This document shows positions 1 through 8,266 of a stretch of DNA of 64,000 nucleotides, piece after piece. The stretch spans positions 307,840 to 371,839 of the forward strand of contig CANGYJ010000007.1 in the NCBI GenBank assembly GCA_947458455.1. Direction: 5' to 3'. The translations under genes and the position numbers were made by a program. How positions within the stretch are numbered: position 1 is the first letter of the stretch; the number at the start of each line of letters is the position of its first letter. The notes under the pieces are model-generated. The model saw only the letters and a list, made by a program, of their open reading frames with translations, was not told where the DNA came from and ran no database searches. This stretch comes from Verrucomicrobiaceae bacterium. Lineage in GTDB: Bacteria; Verrucomicrobiota; Verrucomicrobiia; Verrucomicrobiales; Verrucomicrobiaceae.

Positions 1-558
1 GCCTACCGCCTCATCGGCTACGAGAACCGCCTCCTCGCCAAAGAGGATTTCAATGATGACACCAAGGACGCCGGCGAGATCGGCAGCGGCCATCGCGTCG
101 TCGCTCTTTACGAACTGGTGCCCACCAATCTGCCGCCCGGCGTCGAGCCGGACCGCATCGTCGATACGCTCAAATACCAAACCCTCGCCTCGCCCACCTC
201 GAAGGACCTCAACGAGGTCAAACCCGCTGCCACCACCGCTTTGGATGCCGCCGCCAGCAAGGAACTCATGACCGTGAAGCTCCGCTACAAGCAGCCCGAG
301 GGCGAAACGAGCGCCAAGATCGAGCTTCCCGTCCTCGATGAAGGAAAAACGCTCGAAGCCGCCAGCGGCGAATTCCAATTCAGCGCCGCCGTGGCCGCGT
401 TCGGCCTCCTGCTGCGCGATTCCAGTTACAAAGGCACGCTCACCTGGGAAGCCGTGCGCAAGCTGGCCCTCGCCGGCAAAGGCCCCGACAAGCTCGGCTA
501 CCGTGGCGAGTTCCTCCAGCTCATCGACAAGGCCGCCGGGCTGAAGCAGACCAAGTAG
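1..558 (+). CDS. vWA protein, YfbK-like, C-terminal part
   Basis: The frame is open from the first base, so the start lies upstream; 185 residues are visible. The opening stretch, YRLIGYENR followed by DFNDDTKDAGEIGSGH, is the hallmark of the C-terminal DUF3520 domain of YfbK-type von Willebrand factor A proteins. These are secreted or periplasmic proteins of unclear role, often coded with sigma factors. The vWA domain itself and its MIDAS residues are outside the window. The last codons read AAG TAG, and the TAG is part of a repeated hairpin element that probably terminates transcription. Family assignment is strong; function is not established. Confidence 0.85.
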   Translation, partial: AYRLIGYENRLLAKEDFNDDTKDAGEIGSGHRVVALYELVPTNLPPGVEPDRIVDTLKYQTLASPTSKDLNEVKPAATTALDAAASKELMTVKLRYKQPEGETSAKIELPVLDEGKTLEAASGEFQFSAAVAAFGLLLRDSSYKGTLTWEAVRKLALAGKGPDKLGYRGEFLQLIDKAAGLKQTK

Positions 559-586
559 CTTCGATTGGCAATCGAAGCCTCTTTTT
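555..586 (+). terminator. GTAG-head hairpin with T-run, copy 1 of a 27-bp repeat
   Basis: Stem GCTTCGATT/AATCGAAGC (558-566 and 570-578, 3-nt loop) is followed by five T at 582-586, a good Rho-independent terminator. The GTAG at 555-558 contains the stop codon of the vWA gene. Bases 555-581 recur exactly, in the opposite orientation, at 12475-12501, where the TAG again is a stop codon. The GTAG head plus hairpin resembles REP elements. Confidence 0.75.
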
Positions 587-597
587 CGAACCTCACC

Positions 598-846
598 TCA
601 CTTCACCTTCGTCGGCACCTTCACCTGCGGCACCGCGTTCGCTTCGAGCGAATGGACACTGCTCAAGCGGTGAAAAGCCCCCGTCTCAGCCACGCCACCA
701 ATCGAGAAGATGGGCATGAAGGATGCCTCCTGCGTGCGCAGATCCTTTGGACCCGAACGCAGCGGCGCGAGCATGATCGCCACGGCCGCCAAGGTAATCC
801 CGGCGGCCAAAAGCTGGCTCTTGCTGGTGGAGCGGCGACTTTTCAT
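598..846 (-). CDS. small single-pass membrane protein, unknown
   Basis: This 82-residue protein is read from ATG 846; an in-frame ATG at 858 is also possible. A basic N terminus (MKSRRSTSKS) precedes one hydrophobic segment at about residues 9-26. The remaining 55 residues are polar and should lie outside the cytoplasmic membrane. I do not recognise the family. It is divergent from the glycosyltransferase gene at 941, with an AT-rich spacer between them, and convergent with the vWA gene. The membrane segment and separate promoter region support a real gene, but it could be spurious. Confidence 0.5.
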   Translation of the reverse strand: MKSRRSTSKSQLLAAGITLAAVAIMLAPLRSGPKDLRTQEASFMPIFSIGGVAETGAFHRLSSVHSLEANAVPQVKVPTKVK

Positions 847-858
847 GGTTGGTGTCAT

Positions 859-940
859 TTAGTTAACAAATCCAAAATAATCAACAACTACGGCCGCCTC
901 TAGAGATTTTTGCTTGTGAGGGAGATTTTCTCCGGCAGCG
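859..940. promoter_or_regulatory. AT-rich divergent promoter region
   Basis: The spacer between two divergent genes holds an AT-rich run at about 860-890 (GTTAACAAATCC, AAAATAATC), unlike the GC-rich surroundings. It must carry the promoters for both directions. No convincing -35/-10 pair could be fixed by eye. Confidence 0.45.
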
Positions 941-2044
941 ATGCCCTCAGTGATCTGGATTCTAACAGCAGGCTTCGGCGACGGGCATAACACAGCGGCA
1001 CGCTCGGTGGCGGAGGCTCTCACACGCCTCCACCCCGATGAAAAAATCGAAGTCACCGATCTCATCAGTGAGGTGCTGCCTCGACTCTCCACCGTGCTCA
1101 AAGCGGCCTACCAAGTGGCTATCATCTATTGTCCGGCGGCCTGGAGGCTCACCTATAAGATGCTGGGGAACCCGAAAATGACCGGCCCCGATGCCTCCTG
1201 GCAGCTCCCGCTCATCCGCGCCATCGAGCAAAAGATCGAGCGTGAACAGCCCCGCCTCATCATCAGCACCTATCCCGTCTATTCGGCGATGCTCGCCGCC
1301 TTGCGATCCCACAGGAAAGTGCCGCCGCTCGTCACCGTCATCACGGATTCCGTCAGCGTGCATCCCATCTGGGTCACCCAGCCGAGTGATCGCTTTTGCG
1401 TGGCCGATGACGAGACCCAGGAGGTGGTGGAAAAGCTGGGCGTGGCTCGTGAAAAAATCCGCGTCACCGGCTTCCCCGTGAGCCTCGCCTTCACCGAGCC
1501 TTTACCGCCTGATGCCCACGCACCTCATCAGCGCATCCTTTACCTGCCTTCCACGCCCGGCCGCCATGTTGCTGCGACGCTCGCGGCGCTACGTCCGCTG
1601 TTGCTCTCTGGAGTGAAGCTCACCCTCCCAGTCGGCAAGCACGGTTCGCGTCTCTACCATGTCTTGCGCCGCTTCACCGATTCGCTCCCGCCCGGCACCC
1701 TCGACATCATCGGCTGGACGCCGCGCATCCCCGAGTTTCTCCGCACGCATGATGTCGTCATCTGCAAGGCCGGTGGAGCCATCCTGCATGAGGTCCTCGC
1801 CGCGAAAGTCCCCGCCGTGATCGATTACGTCGTCCCCGGCCAGGAGGAAGGCAATGCTGAGATGCTCACCTCGCGTGCCTGCGGTATCCGCACCCACTCG
1901 CCCCAAGAAACCGCCGCCGCCGTCGAAAGCATCCTCACCAACGACGGAGCCGCCGGCCGTCGCATGCGAGCGAGCATGATCCCGCTCAGCGTGCCCGATG
2001 CCGCCCTGAAAACGGCCCAGGCCGCGCTCAAGCTCGCCAAGTAG
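941..2044 (+). CDS. MGDG synthase/UgtP-like glycosyltransferase
   Basis: This 367-residue protein has the two-lobed GT28 architecture of MGDG synthases and processive diacylglycerol glucosyltransferases. The N terminus carries the acceptor-side motif GFGDGHNTAAR (residues 11-21), the equivalent of the G-x-GH loop in MGD1/UgtP. The C-terminal lobe has the nucleotide-sugar site: IGWTPRIPEFL, then the KAGG loop, then PGQEEGNAEML at about residues 255-310. It should transfer a sugar from a UDP donor to a lipid or polyprenyl acceptor at the cytoplasmic face of the membrane. There is no signal peptide. It stands alone between a divergent small gene and a convergent gene, so the substrate cannot be inferred from neighbours. 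Confidence 0.85.
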   Translation: MPSVIWILTAGFGDGHNTAARSVAEALTRLHPDEKIEVTDLISEVLPRLSTVLKAAYQVAIIYCPAAWRLTYKMLGNPKMTGPDASWQLPLIRAIEQKIEREQPRLIISTYPVYSAMLAALRSHRKVPPLVTVITDSVSVHPIWVTQPSDRFCVADDETQEVVEKLGVAREKIRVTGFPVSLAFTEPLPPDAHAPHQRILYLPSTPGRHVAATLAALRPLLLSGVKLTLPVGKHGSRLYHVLRRFTDSLPPGTLDIIGWTPRIPEFLRTHDVVICKAGGAILHEVLAAKVPAVIDYVVPGQEEGNAEMLTSRACGIRTHSPQETAAAVESILTNDGAAGRRMRASMIPLSVPDAALKTAQAALKLAK

Positions 2045-2182
2045 CTGCCCCTTCGAATAAGAGGCCTCAAACGGGTCAGGAAATCTCTACCGACAGCAAA
2101 TGGGGGTAGAAAAATCAAAGTCACAAATTTACTGCCACCCTTTTTCTGCCAGCCTCCCTGAGTTCTTATCCCCAGAGGAGCA

Positions 2183-2626
2183 TCACTTCACCACCGGCGG
2201 CAGCTTGCAGGACTGCCATGCTAGGAAGCGCCACTGGCCTTTCTCCTCACGCCAGACGGCCAGAAAGCTCAGCACCGCATCCATGCTCTTCCCCTCCGAC
2301 TCCGCTTTCACATGCGCACGCCCCGTCATCAGCGCGATCCCCGGCGTGGGGAAGGTGAAGGTCTGCTCCTCGTAGTCGTAGCCCACATACTTTGTCTTCC
2401 CGGCACTCAAGATGTCGATGAACGACGCCTTCGTATCCACGACACCATTTGAGTGCGCATAACGCAGCTCATCCGAAAAGATGCCATCGAGCTTCGCACG
2501 ATCACCCGATTGCATCGCCGCCACACGGGCTTTGTCGGCCACTTGAACCGCCGCGAGGCTCGGATGATCCTCGGCGAAGGCTTGGAGTGTGATGAATAAG
2601 CAGAGGAAGGCGAGAATCGATTTCAT
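2183..2626 (-). CDS. secreted NTF2-like (DUF4440) protein
   Basis: This 147-residue protein is read from ATG 2626, which starts directly at a signal peptide (MKSILAFLCLFITLQAFA). An in-frame start 24 bases upstream would spoil it. The mature part matches the NTF2-like/SnoaL fold of DUF4440: a helix with VADKARVAAMQSGDRAKLDGIF, then LRYAHSNG and late strands ending FLAVWREEKGQWRFLAWQS. Such proteins are small periplasmic or secreted proteins of mostly unknown ligand. The gene is convergent with the glycosyltransferase gene (138 bp between stops) and divergent from the cytochrome gene at 2785. Confidence 0.8.
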   Translation of the reverse strand: MKSILAFLCLFITLQAFAEDHPSLAAVQVADKARVAAMQSGDRAKLDGIFSDELRYAHSNGVVDTKASFIDILSAGKTKYVGYDYEEQTFTFPTPGIALMTGRAHVKAESEGKSMDAVLSFLAVWREEKGQWRFLAWQSCKLPPVVK

Positions 2627-2784
2627 GGGTGGGCAGCCTGAACGTCCCATTCATGCTCCGCATTGCAGAATTGAATCTCTAATGACTCAAGCAGGTTTCA
2701 GCGGCTCTTGGGCAAACCAATCTTCATATTCCCCGTCCAAACTTCTGTTCAGCGGACCTGTTGTGTGGCTAAACTTCGTCCTGC

Positions 2785-5382
2785 ATGCCTCGCTTTTTCT
2801 TTCTTCTCACCACTGGCAGCCTTCTCGCCGCGTTCGGCTCCCTGGCGCAAACTCCGTTTCCGCCCTCACCTGCGGAACTCGCGGTCGATCATGTGAAGCT
2901 CATTCGCGGCTTGGATGACGCGGCCTTGAAGCGTGGCGAGACGCTCTACAACACGCTTTGCATCGCCTGCCATGGCACGCCTGAGAAAGCGGGATCGCTG
3001 CCGCTGTCCCGGGCGTTTTGGAAGGAACCTTTCAAGAATGGCGGTGACCTGCACGGCATCTACCGCACGCTGACGACCGGTCTCGGTCTCATGCCGCCGT
3101 GGCCGATGCTGACGCCATCGCAGAAGTATGACGTGTCCCATTTTGTTCGCGAGAAGTTCGTGAAGCCGACCAATGCCACTGCTTACACACCCGTGTCGGA
3201 CGAATACCTCGCCAAGCTGCCGAAGCCGCAGGGCGAGTTCGTCGAGACCGCAGAGATGAAGGAGTTCCAGCAAGGGTCAAAGTATCTGCGCATGGACTTC
3301 GGTCCGGCGCTGATGTGGACCGTGGAGGCCGCGACGGGTAATATCGCGTATAAAGGCATCTCCGTCCGGCTCGATGAAGGCGCGGGCGGCGTGAGCAAAG
3401 GTCGCGCATGGATGCTCTACGATCACGACACGATGCGTGTGGCGGCCGCCTGGGCGGGGGACAAGTTTGTCGATTGGCGCGGCATCGCCTTCGATGGCTC
3501 CCACGGCACACACACGAAGATTGTTGGCGAAACGGCCTTCACCAACGCCAACGAACCCGCTTGGGCAAATCCAACCAATGGCGGCTACGACGATGATCGT
3601 GTGCTCGGTCTCGACAAAAAGCCCTACGGCCCGGTTTCTCGCTCCTGGATGCGTTTTGAAGGCCTCTCGCATCATGGTCAACGCGTGGTGCTGCATTACC
3701 GCATTGGTGCCACGAAGGTGCTGGAGTCGCCCGGGCTCGAAGTGAAGGCTGGGAAGCTCGTTTTCACGCGCACCCTCGAAATCGGCGCTGGCGACACGGC
3801 ACTCGAAATGCGCATCGCAGACTCAAAACAACGCGTGACGAGTGATGGCGGCCAACTCGCCATTGCAGCCGACTTTCATGTGCTGCGTGTGCCTGCACGA
3901 AAAGAGATGCAACGAATCACCGTGCGTATCGAGTCCAATTTGAAAGCACCCGCCGATCTGAAGCCGCTCACGCCGCCAAGCGATCTCGCCGCACTCACCC
4001 AAGGCTCCGCGCCGCAGTGGGCGGTGAGTTTGCCCGCCGGGAAAGGCAGCACCATCATTGGCGAGGGCATTGAGGCCGACACACTCGCGTTTCCTGACTC
4101 CGCAGGCAATCCCTGGCACACGCAGTGGCGGCCCGGTGGTCTCGATTTCTTCGCCGATGGCCAACGCATGGCCGTCTGCACCTGGATGGGCGATGTGTGG
4201 CTCGTCGATGGCCTCAACGCCGCACAACAAACCTGGCGACGCATCGCCGCAGGGCTGAATCAGCCGCTCGGGCTCATAATCATCGACGACGTGATCCACA
4301 TCACCTGCCGCGATCAGCTCGTGAAACTCCGCGATCTGAATGGCGATGGTGAAACCGATTTTTATGAGTGCTTCAACAGCGACCACCAAGTCACCGAACA
4401 CTTCCACGAGTTCGCCATGGGCCTGCAAACCGACGCGGCAGGCGACTTCTACTACGCCAAGTCCGCCCGTCATGCGAAGCCGCCGCTCGTGCCGCAGCAC
4501 GGCACCTTGCTCCGCGTGAAAAAAGACGGCTCATCCACCGAGATCGTTGCCAATGGCTTCCGCGCGGCCAATGGCGTCAGCGTCAATGACGACGGCACTT
4601 TTTACGTCACCGATCAGGAAGGCCACTGGACACCGAAGAACCGCATCAACCTCGTCCGCCAAGGCCAGTTCTACGGCAATCAATGGTCCTACGGAGCCCC
4701 CGAAAACACCGCCGATACCGTGATGCAGCAGCCGCTCGTCTGGCTCACCAATGCCTTCGACCGCAGCCCCGGCGAACTCGTCCGCGTGACGCCTGCATCG
4801 TGGGCGCCGCTGCAAAACAAGCTGCTCGACATCAGCTACGGCATGGGCCGCATGAACCTCATCCTGCAAGACGAGTCCGATCCCGCTCAAGGAGCTGCCG
4901 TGGCGCTGCCGATGGCCGATTTCCCCACCGGCGTCATGCGCGGTCGCTTCCATCCCACCACGGGCGATCTCTACACCTGCGGCATGGCCGTGTGGGCCAG
5001 CAACAAGATCCAAGACGGCGGCATCTACCGCGTGCGCCGCACGTCATCGCCGATGAATCTGCCCATCGGCTGGAAGACGGCCAAAGGCACTCTCACCATC
5101 ACGTTCAGCGATGCCCTCGACAAAGCCAGCGCTGAGGACCTCACGCACCACGCGCTGAAAGTCTGGGACCTCTCCCGCAGCGCCAACTACGGCTCCAAGC
5201 ACCTCAACGAACGCACGCTGCCGATCACTAAAGCCGTGCTCGCCGAAGATGCCCGCACCGTCACCCTGACGATCCCCGATCTGGCCCCGACACGCGGCCT
5301 GGAACTGCAATGCACCTTGAAAGGCACCGACGGCAAAGCCTTCACCCGCAGCATCCACGCCACGATTCACCGCCTACGGTAA
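2785..5382 (+). CDS. secreted cytochrome c / dehydrogenase-like protein (DUF6797 type)
   Basis: 865 residues with an N-terminal signal peptide (about residues 1-21). A single c-type haem site, C-I-A-C-H at residues 59-63, starts a short cytochrome domain with a plausible distal Met in LMPPWPML. A middle beta domain of about 250 residues follows. Then comes a beta-propeller of the PVC glucose/sorbosone-dehydrogenase type (about residues 430-760, e.g. FADGQRMAVCTWMGDVWLV and FHEFAMGLQTDAAGDFYYA). The protein probably oxidises a sugar or related substrate in the periplasm and passes electrons to the haem. It ends nine bases past the start of the convergent hydrolase stop, so the two 3' ends overlap. 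Confidence 0.85.
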   Translation: MPRFFFLLTTGSLLAAFGSLAQTPFPPSPAELAVDHVKLIRGLDDAALKRGETLYNTLCIACHGTPEKAGSLPLSRAFWKEPFKNGGDLHGIYRTLTTGLGLMPPWPMLTPSQKYDVSHFVREKFVKPTNATAYTPVSDEYLAKLPKPQGEFVETAEMKEFQQGSKYLRMDFGPALMWTVEAATGNIAYKGISVRLDEGAGGVSKGRAWMLYDHDTMRVAAAWAGDKFVDWRGIAFDGSHGTHTKIVGETAFTNANEPAWANPTNGGYDDDRVLGLDKKPYGPVSRSWMRFEGLSHHGQRVVLHYRIGATKVLESPGLEVKAGKLVFTRTLEIGAGDTALEMRIADSKQRVTSDGGQLAIAADFHVLRVPARKEMQRITVRIESNLKAPADLKPLTPPSDLAALTQGSAPQWAVSLPAGKGSTIIGEGIEADTLAFPDSAGNPWHTQWRPGGLDFFADGQRMAVCTWMGDVWLVDGLNAAQQTWRRIAAGLNQPLGLIIIDDVIHITCRDQLVKLRDLNGDGETDFYECFNSDHQVTEHFHEFAMGLQTDAAGDFYYAKSARHAKPPLVPQHGTLLRVKKDGSSTEIVANGFRAANGVSVNDDGTFYVTDQEGHWTPKNRINLVRQGQFYGNQWSYGAPENTADTVMQQPLVWLTNAFDRSPGELVRVTPASWAPLQNKLLDISYGMGRMNLILQDESDPAQGAAVALPMADFPTGVMRGRFHPTTGDLYTCGMAVWASNKIQDGGIYRVRRTSSPMNLPIGWKTAKGTLTITFSDALDKASAEDLTHHALKVWDLSRSANYGSKHLNERTLPITKAVLAEDARTVTLTIPDLAPTRGLELQCTLKGTDGKAFTRSIHATIHRLR

Positions 5383-6144
5383 AGCCAGCACGAACTCCAC
5401 CAACTCCCGACACTCGAAGAACGAGGGGCCGACCTTGTGGCCTTCGCCGGGGACGATTTTGACGCTAAACGAGCCACCGGCGGCTTCGTAGCGCTCTTTG
5501 AGGAGCTGCGTGTTCAAATCATACGGCACCACGACATCGGAATCGCCATGCACGGCGAACATGGGCACTTTGTTCGCAGCGAGACCGGCGAGGTTGTCAA
5601 TGGGATTGAACTCCTTCAATCGCGCCACGAGCTCAGCTTCCGGAAGCGCGTAGTCGGCGAGCGTGTCCTTCTTCGAGTTCTTCAGCGGCCAGCTCGCCAG
5701 ATTGCACACGGGATAGATGCCCACCCAGGCTTTCACCTTGTCTGGATTTCGAAACGCCCATGCCAGCGTCATCATGCCGCCGCGGCTCTGGCCGAGCAGG
5801 ATCGGCTTCGTGGAGAAGTCACGCTTCACCATCGCATCGTAAAACAGCGTGAACTTCGCCGAGCTGGCCGGAGAGCCGCGCACCTCGCCCAAATCAAAGC
5901 CCGCGAGGCTGATGCCCGCCTTCATGAAGGCCTCGAAATACATCTTCCGACCTGCGAGCGAGACACCACCATTCAAGGTCGGCGCGTACCACAGCCACGG
6001 TTTGCCATCGGCGGGCTTCGGCGCGGCATAGAGCACCGCTTTGTGACTGCTGACATCGAAGACCTCGGCTTTGACTTTGGGCAAAGGCTCCTGCGCGAGC
6101 AAGGGCAGTGCGAGGAGAGTGGTGATGAGTGTGATGAATCGCAT
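5374..6144 (-). CDS. secreted alpha/beta hydrolase
   Basis: This 256-residue protein is read from ATG 6144, which begins a clean signal peptide (MRFITLITTLLALPLLAQ). Upstream in-frame starts would read through a palindromic repeat. The nucleophile elbow is G-Q-S-R-G at about residues 119-123, and a late GDSDVVVPYD and GEGHKVGP supply the Asp and His of a catalytic triad. Substrate is unknown. It is the last of three minus-strand genes (9244 to 5374) coding secreted hydrolases, but a REP-like pair of hairpins separates it from the gene before it. Confidence 0.85.
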   Translation of the reverse strand: MRFITLITTLLALPLLAQEPLPKVKAEVFDVSSHKAVLYAAPKPADGKPWLWYAPTLNGGVSLAGRKMYFEAFMKAGISLAGFDLGEVRGSPASSAKFTLFYDAMVKRDFSTKPILLGQSRGGMMTLAWAFRNPDKVKAWVGIYPVCNLASWPLKNSKKDTLADYALPEAELVARLKEFNPIDNLAGLAANKVPMFAVHGDSDVVVPYDLNTQLLKERYEAAGGSFSVKIVPGEGHKVGPSFFECRELVEFVLALP

Positions 6145-6159
6145 GGCGAAGCTATGAAC

Positions 6160-6225
6160 GTGGTCCGCACAGTCCTCTGTGCGGAATTCCATGCATCAGA
6201 CCGCACAGAGGACTGTGCGGACCAC
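6160..6225. repeat. REPIN-like pair of inverted hairpins
   Basis: A perfect 25-bp inverted repeat (6160-6184 and 6201-6225) is separated by 16 bases. Each arm is itself a hairpin: CCGCACAG, a 4-base loop, then CTGTGCGG. Each arm begins, reading inward, with GTGGT. Two inverted REP units with GTGG heads is the layout of a REPIN/BIME. It lies in the spacer between the FGE-sialidase and hydrolase genes. Confidence 0.75.
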
Positions 6226-6226
6226 T

Positions 6227-8248
6227 TTACGGCCTCTCCGGCAGCGCTTTGAGCCACGCCAGATTGAAGACGTAGTGATTGCGGCTGCTGATGAGCTGGA
6301 TGCGGCCGTCGCGGGTTTGAATGGCGGCGAGGTAGCCGTTGTGCTCGGCGCGGGTGTCGCTGAGCGGGAACATGTTGCGGTCGATGCCGTTCACGGTGCG
6401 CTGCTGGCCGCCGGGGGTGACGAGGCGCTTGTGCGGCCAGGTTTTGCCGTCGTCGAAGGAGATGGCGGCGAAGAGGCCTGCGCCGTTGAAGTCGCCGTTT
6501 TGGCTTTGGAAGGTCATGCCGTTGGGTTTGCGGGCATTGGCGGAGAGATCGGTGAAGGAGCAGAAGAGCAGCGGGCCTTCCTGCAAACGGATGAGCACCT
6601 GACGCTGCACGCTGCTGATGGCGGGGAATTCGGTCGCTTCATGCGTCCAGGTCTTGCCACCGTCGCTGGAGAAGCTGGCGGGTGTTTTGAAATTGAACTT
6701 CGCCTGCTCAGGCTCGGTGTTGAGTCGGCCGAAGGTCATGAGGCGGCCGTCTTTGAGCTCGACGATGGGCGCATGGATGCCGGCATGCCGCGCGGGGCTG
6801 CCGCTGCGGAAGGCTTGCTTTTTGTCAGTGATGGGATCGGAGGTCCAGGTCTTGCCGCCGTCACGGCTGATGGTGAGACTGTGGTTGGCTGAATCCTGCG
6901 TCATGTAGATGATGCCGTCGCGGGCGCGCAGGAGTTGATTGCCGATCTCGCTCACGGGCTGAAAGGTTTGCGCCGCTGTCCAAGTCACGCCGTTGTCGGT
7001 GCTGTGGCGCACGATGTCCTCATCGCGACCGCGGGCGAAGTGATAGATCGTTTGTTCGCCATCCCACCAGAGCTTTGGCGCGTGGTCGTTGATGTCCGCG
7101 CCATCCCAGAAGACAGAGGCAGGCTCCCACGCGCTTTTGCCGAGACGCAGTCGGCTGGCGAGGTTGTTCAGTTCCGTGCCGCCTTCATCGACGCAGGAAT
7201 ACCACACGGCGAGCAGATCGCCGTTCAGGCACTCGGTGATGGCGGGGCTGTGATTATGCCAGGAGAAGAGCGGGCCAAAGGAATCCGGCGGGATGATGAC
7301 GAAGGGCTTGGGGCCTTCAAAAACCGGTATTTTTGGGTCCATCCGCTCTATCTTCGGCGTGTCTTGAGAAACGTTCTGCGCATGCAGTTGCGGTGCTGGA
7401 AGCGGCAGCGGCTTTCCAGGTGGCAAATCGGCCAGCACGACGCGAAAACCGACTTTGTCCGACTTCGTCTGCGGCAGCCACGCGGCGCGATTCGCCGAGC
7501 GCAGCAAGCGCACAAAGGTGGAGTGATGTCCGCCGCGAATCACGCGGAAGTCGCCTTCCACACGGCCCAGCGGATCGGTTTGATCGCCTGCCTCATACGG
7601 CCCATACCAGTCGAGGCACCACTCGGAGAGATTGCCGTGCATGTCGTGCAGACCCCAGGCATTCGGTGCGCCTTGAGCCACGCGTAGATCGCGTTTTGTG
7701 CCGGCGCTGTATTCTTTGGGCAACGGTTTGTCCTGAAAGAACCTCTCGCGAAATCCCGCGCTGTCCGTCCACGGCTGAAAGCCCTCCGGCAAGGTGTCGC
7801 CGGTGTAAAACAGCGTCGTGGTGCCCGCACGACAGGCGTATTCCCACTCCGCCTCCGTCGGCAGGCGATAGGTCTTGCCCTCCTTCTTCGAGAGCCATGC
7901 GCAGAACTTCATCGCCTGCTCCCAACTGATGCCGCCCACCGCCACATCGCCATCTTTGTCACCCGCACGAAAATCCGCGTCCATCGCGCGATACTGAACC
8001 AGAGTGACCTCGGTGGCCGCCATGTGAAACGGCTGCGTGATCGTCACCCGATGCGTCGGCTTCTCATCCCAGTCCGCGTCATCGAACTTCTCGGGATGCT
8101 TCGAGATTTTGTAGTCTGAAGCCGGACCATCCTGTCCCATCGTGAAGCTACCGGGCGAGATCGGCACGAGCTTCATGCCGATGGAGTTCGTGAGGGGCTC
8201 GGCGGAGAGCAGGGGGCTGAAGGCGAAGAGAAAAAGGAGCGAGCGCAT
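6227..8248 (-). CDS. FGE-like domain fused to sialidase-type beta-propeller, secreted
   Basis: 673 residues with an N-terminal signal peptide (residues 1-16). Residues about 18-275 form an FGE-sulfatase (SUMF1-type) domain: NSIGMKLVPISPGSF, GNLSEWCLDWYG, VIRGGHH and a final GFRVVLAD. Residues about 310-670 form a BNR/sialidase domain with four Asp-boxes (STDNGVTW, SRDGGKTW, SSDGGKTW, SFDDGKTW). The cysteines used by true formylglycine-generating enzymes after the RGG are absent (GGHHSTFVRLLRSANR), so the first domain is probably a binding or structural module. The second may hydrolyse sialic acid-like or other glycosides. The gene starts 18 bp after the stop of the upstream hydrolase gene, in one operon. 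Confidence 0.85.
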   Translation of the reverse strand: MRSLLFLFAFSPLLSAEPLTNSIGMKLVPISPGSFTMGQDGPASDYKISKHPEKFDDADWDEKPTHRVTITQPFHMAATEVTLVQYRAMDADFRAGDKDGDVAVGGISWEQAMKFCAWLSKKEGKTYRLPTEAEWEYACRAGTTTLFYTGDTLPEGFQPWTDSAGFRERFFQDKPLPKEYSAGTKRDLRVAQGAPNAWGLHDMHGNLSEWCLDWYGPYEAGDQTDPLGRVEGDFRVIRGGHHSTFVRLLRSANRAAWLPQTKSDKVGFRVVLADLPPGKPLPLPAPQLHAQNVSQDTPKIERMDPKIPVFEGPKPFVIIPPDSFGPLFSWHNHSPAITECLNGDLLAVWYSCVDEGGTELNNLASRLRLGKSAWEPASVFWDGADINDHAPKLWWDGEQTIYHFARGRDEDIVRHSTDNGVTWTAAQTFQPVSEIGNQLLRARDGIIYMTQDSANHSLTISRDGGKTWTSDPITDKKQAFRSGSPARHAGIHAPIVELKDGRLMTFGRLNTEPEQAKFNFKTPASFSSDGGKTWTHEATEFPAISSVQRQVLIRLQEGPLLFCSFTDLSANARKPNGMTFQSQNGDFNGAGLFAAISFDDGKTWPHKRLVTPGGQQRTVNGIDRNMFPLSDTRAEHNGYLAAIQTRDGRIQLISSRNHYVFNLAWLKALPERP

Positions 8249-8266
8249 GTGTGCGGACGTGAACGC

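Noticed and set aside
6227..8248. Sulfatase-maturing FGE
   Set aside because: The fold is present, but the cysteines needed for oxidation are absent and a sialidase propeller is fused, so it was not called a maturase.
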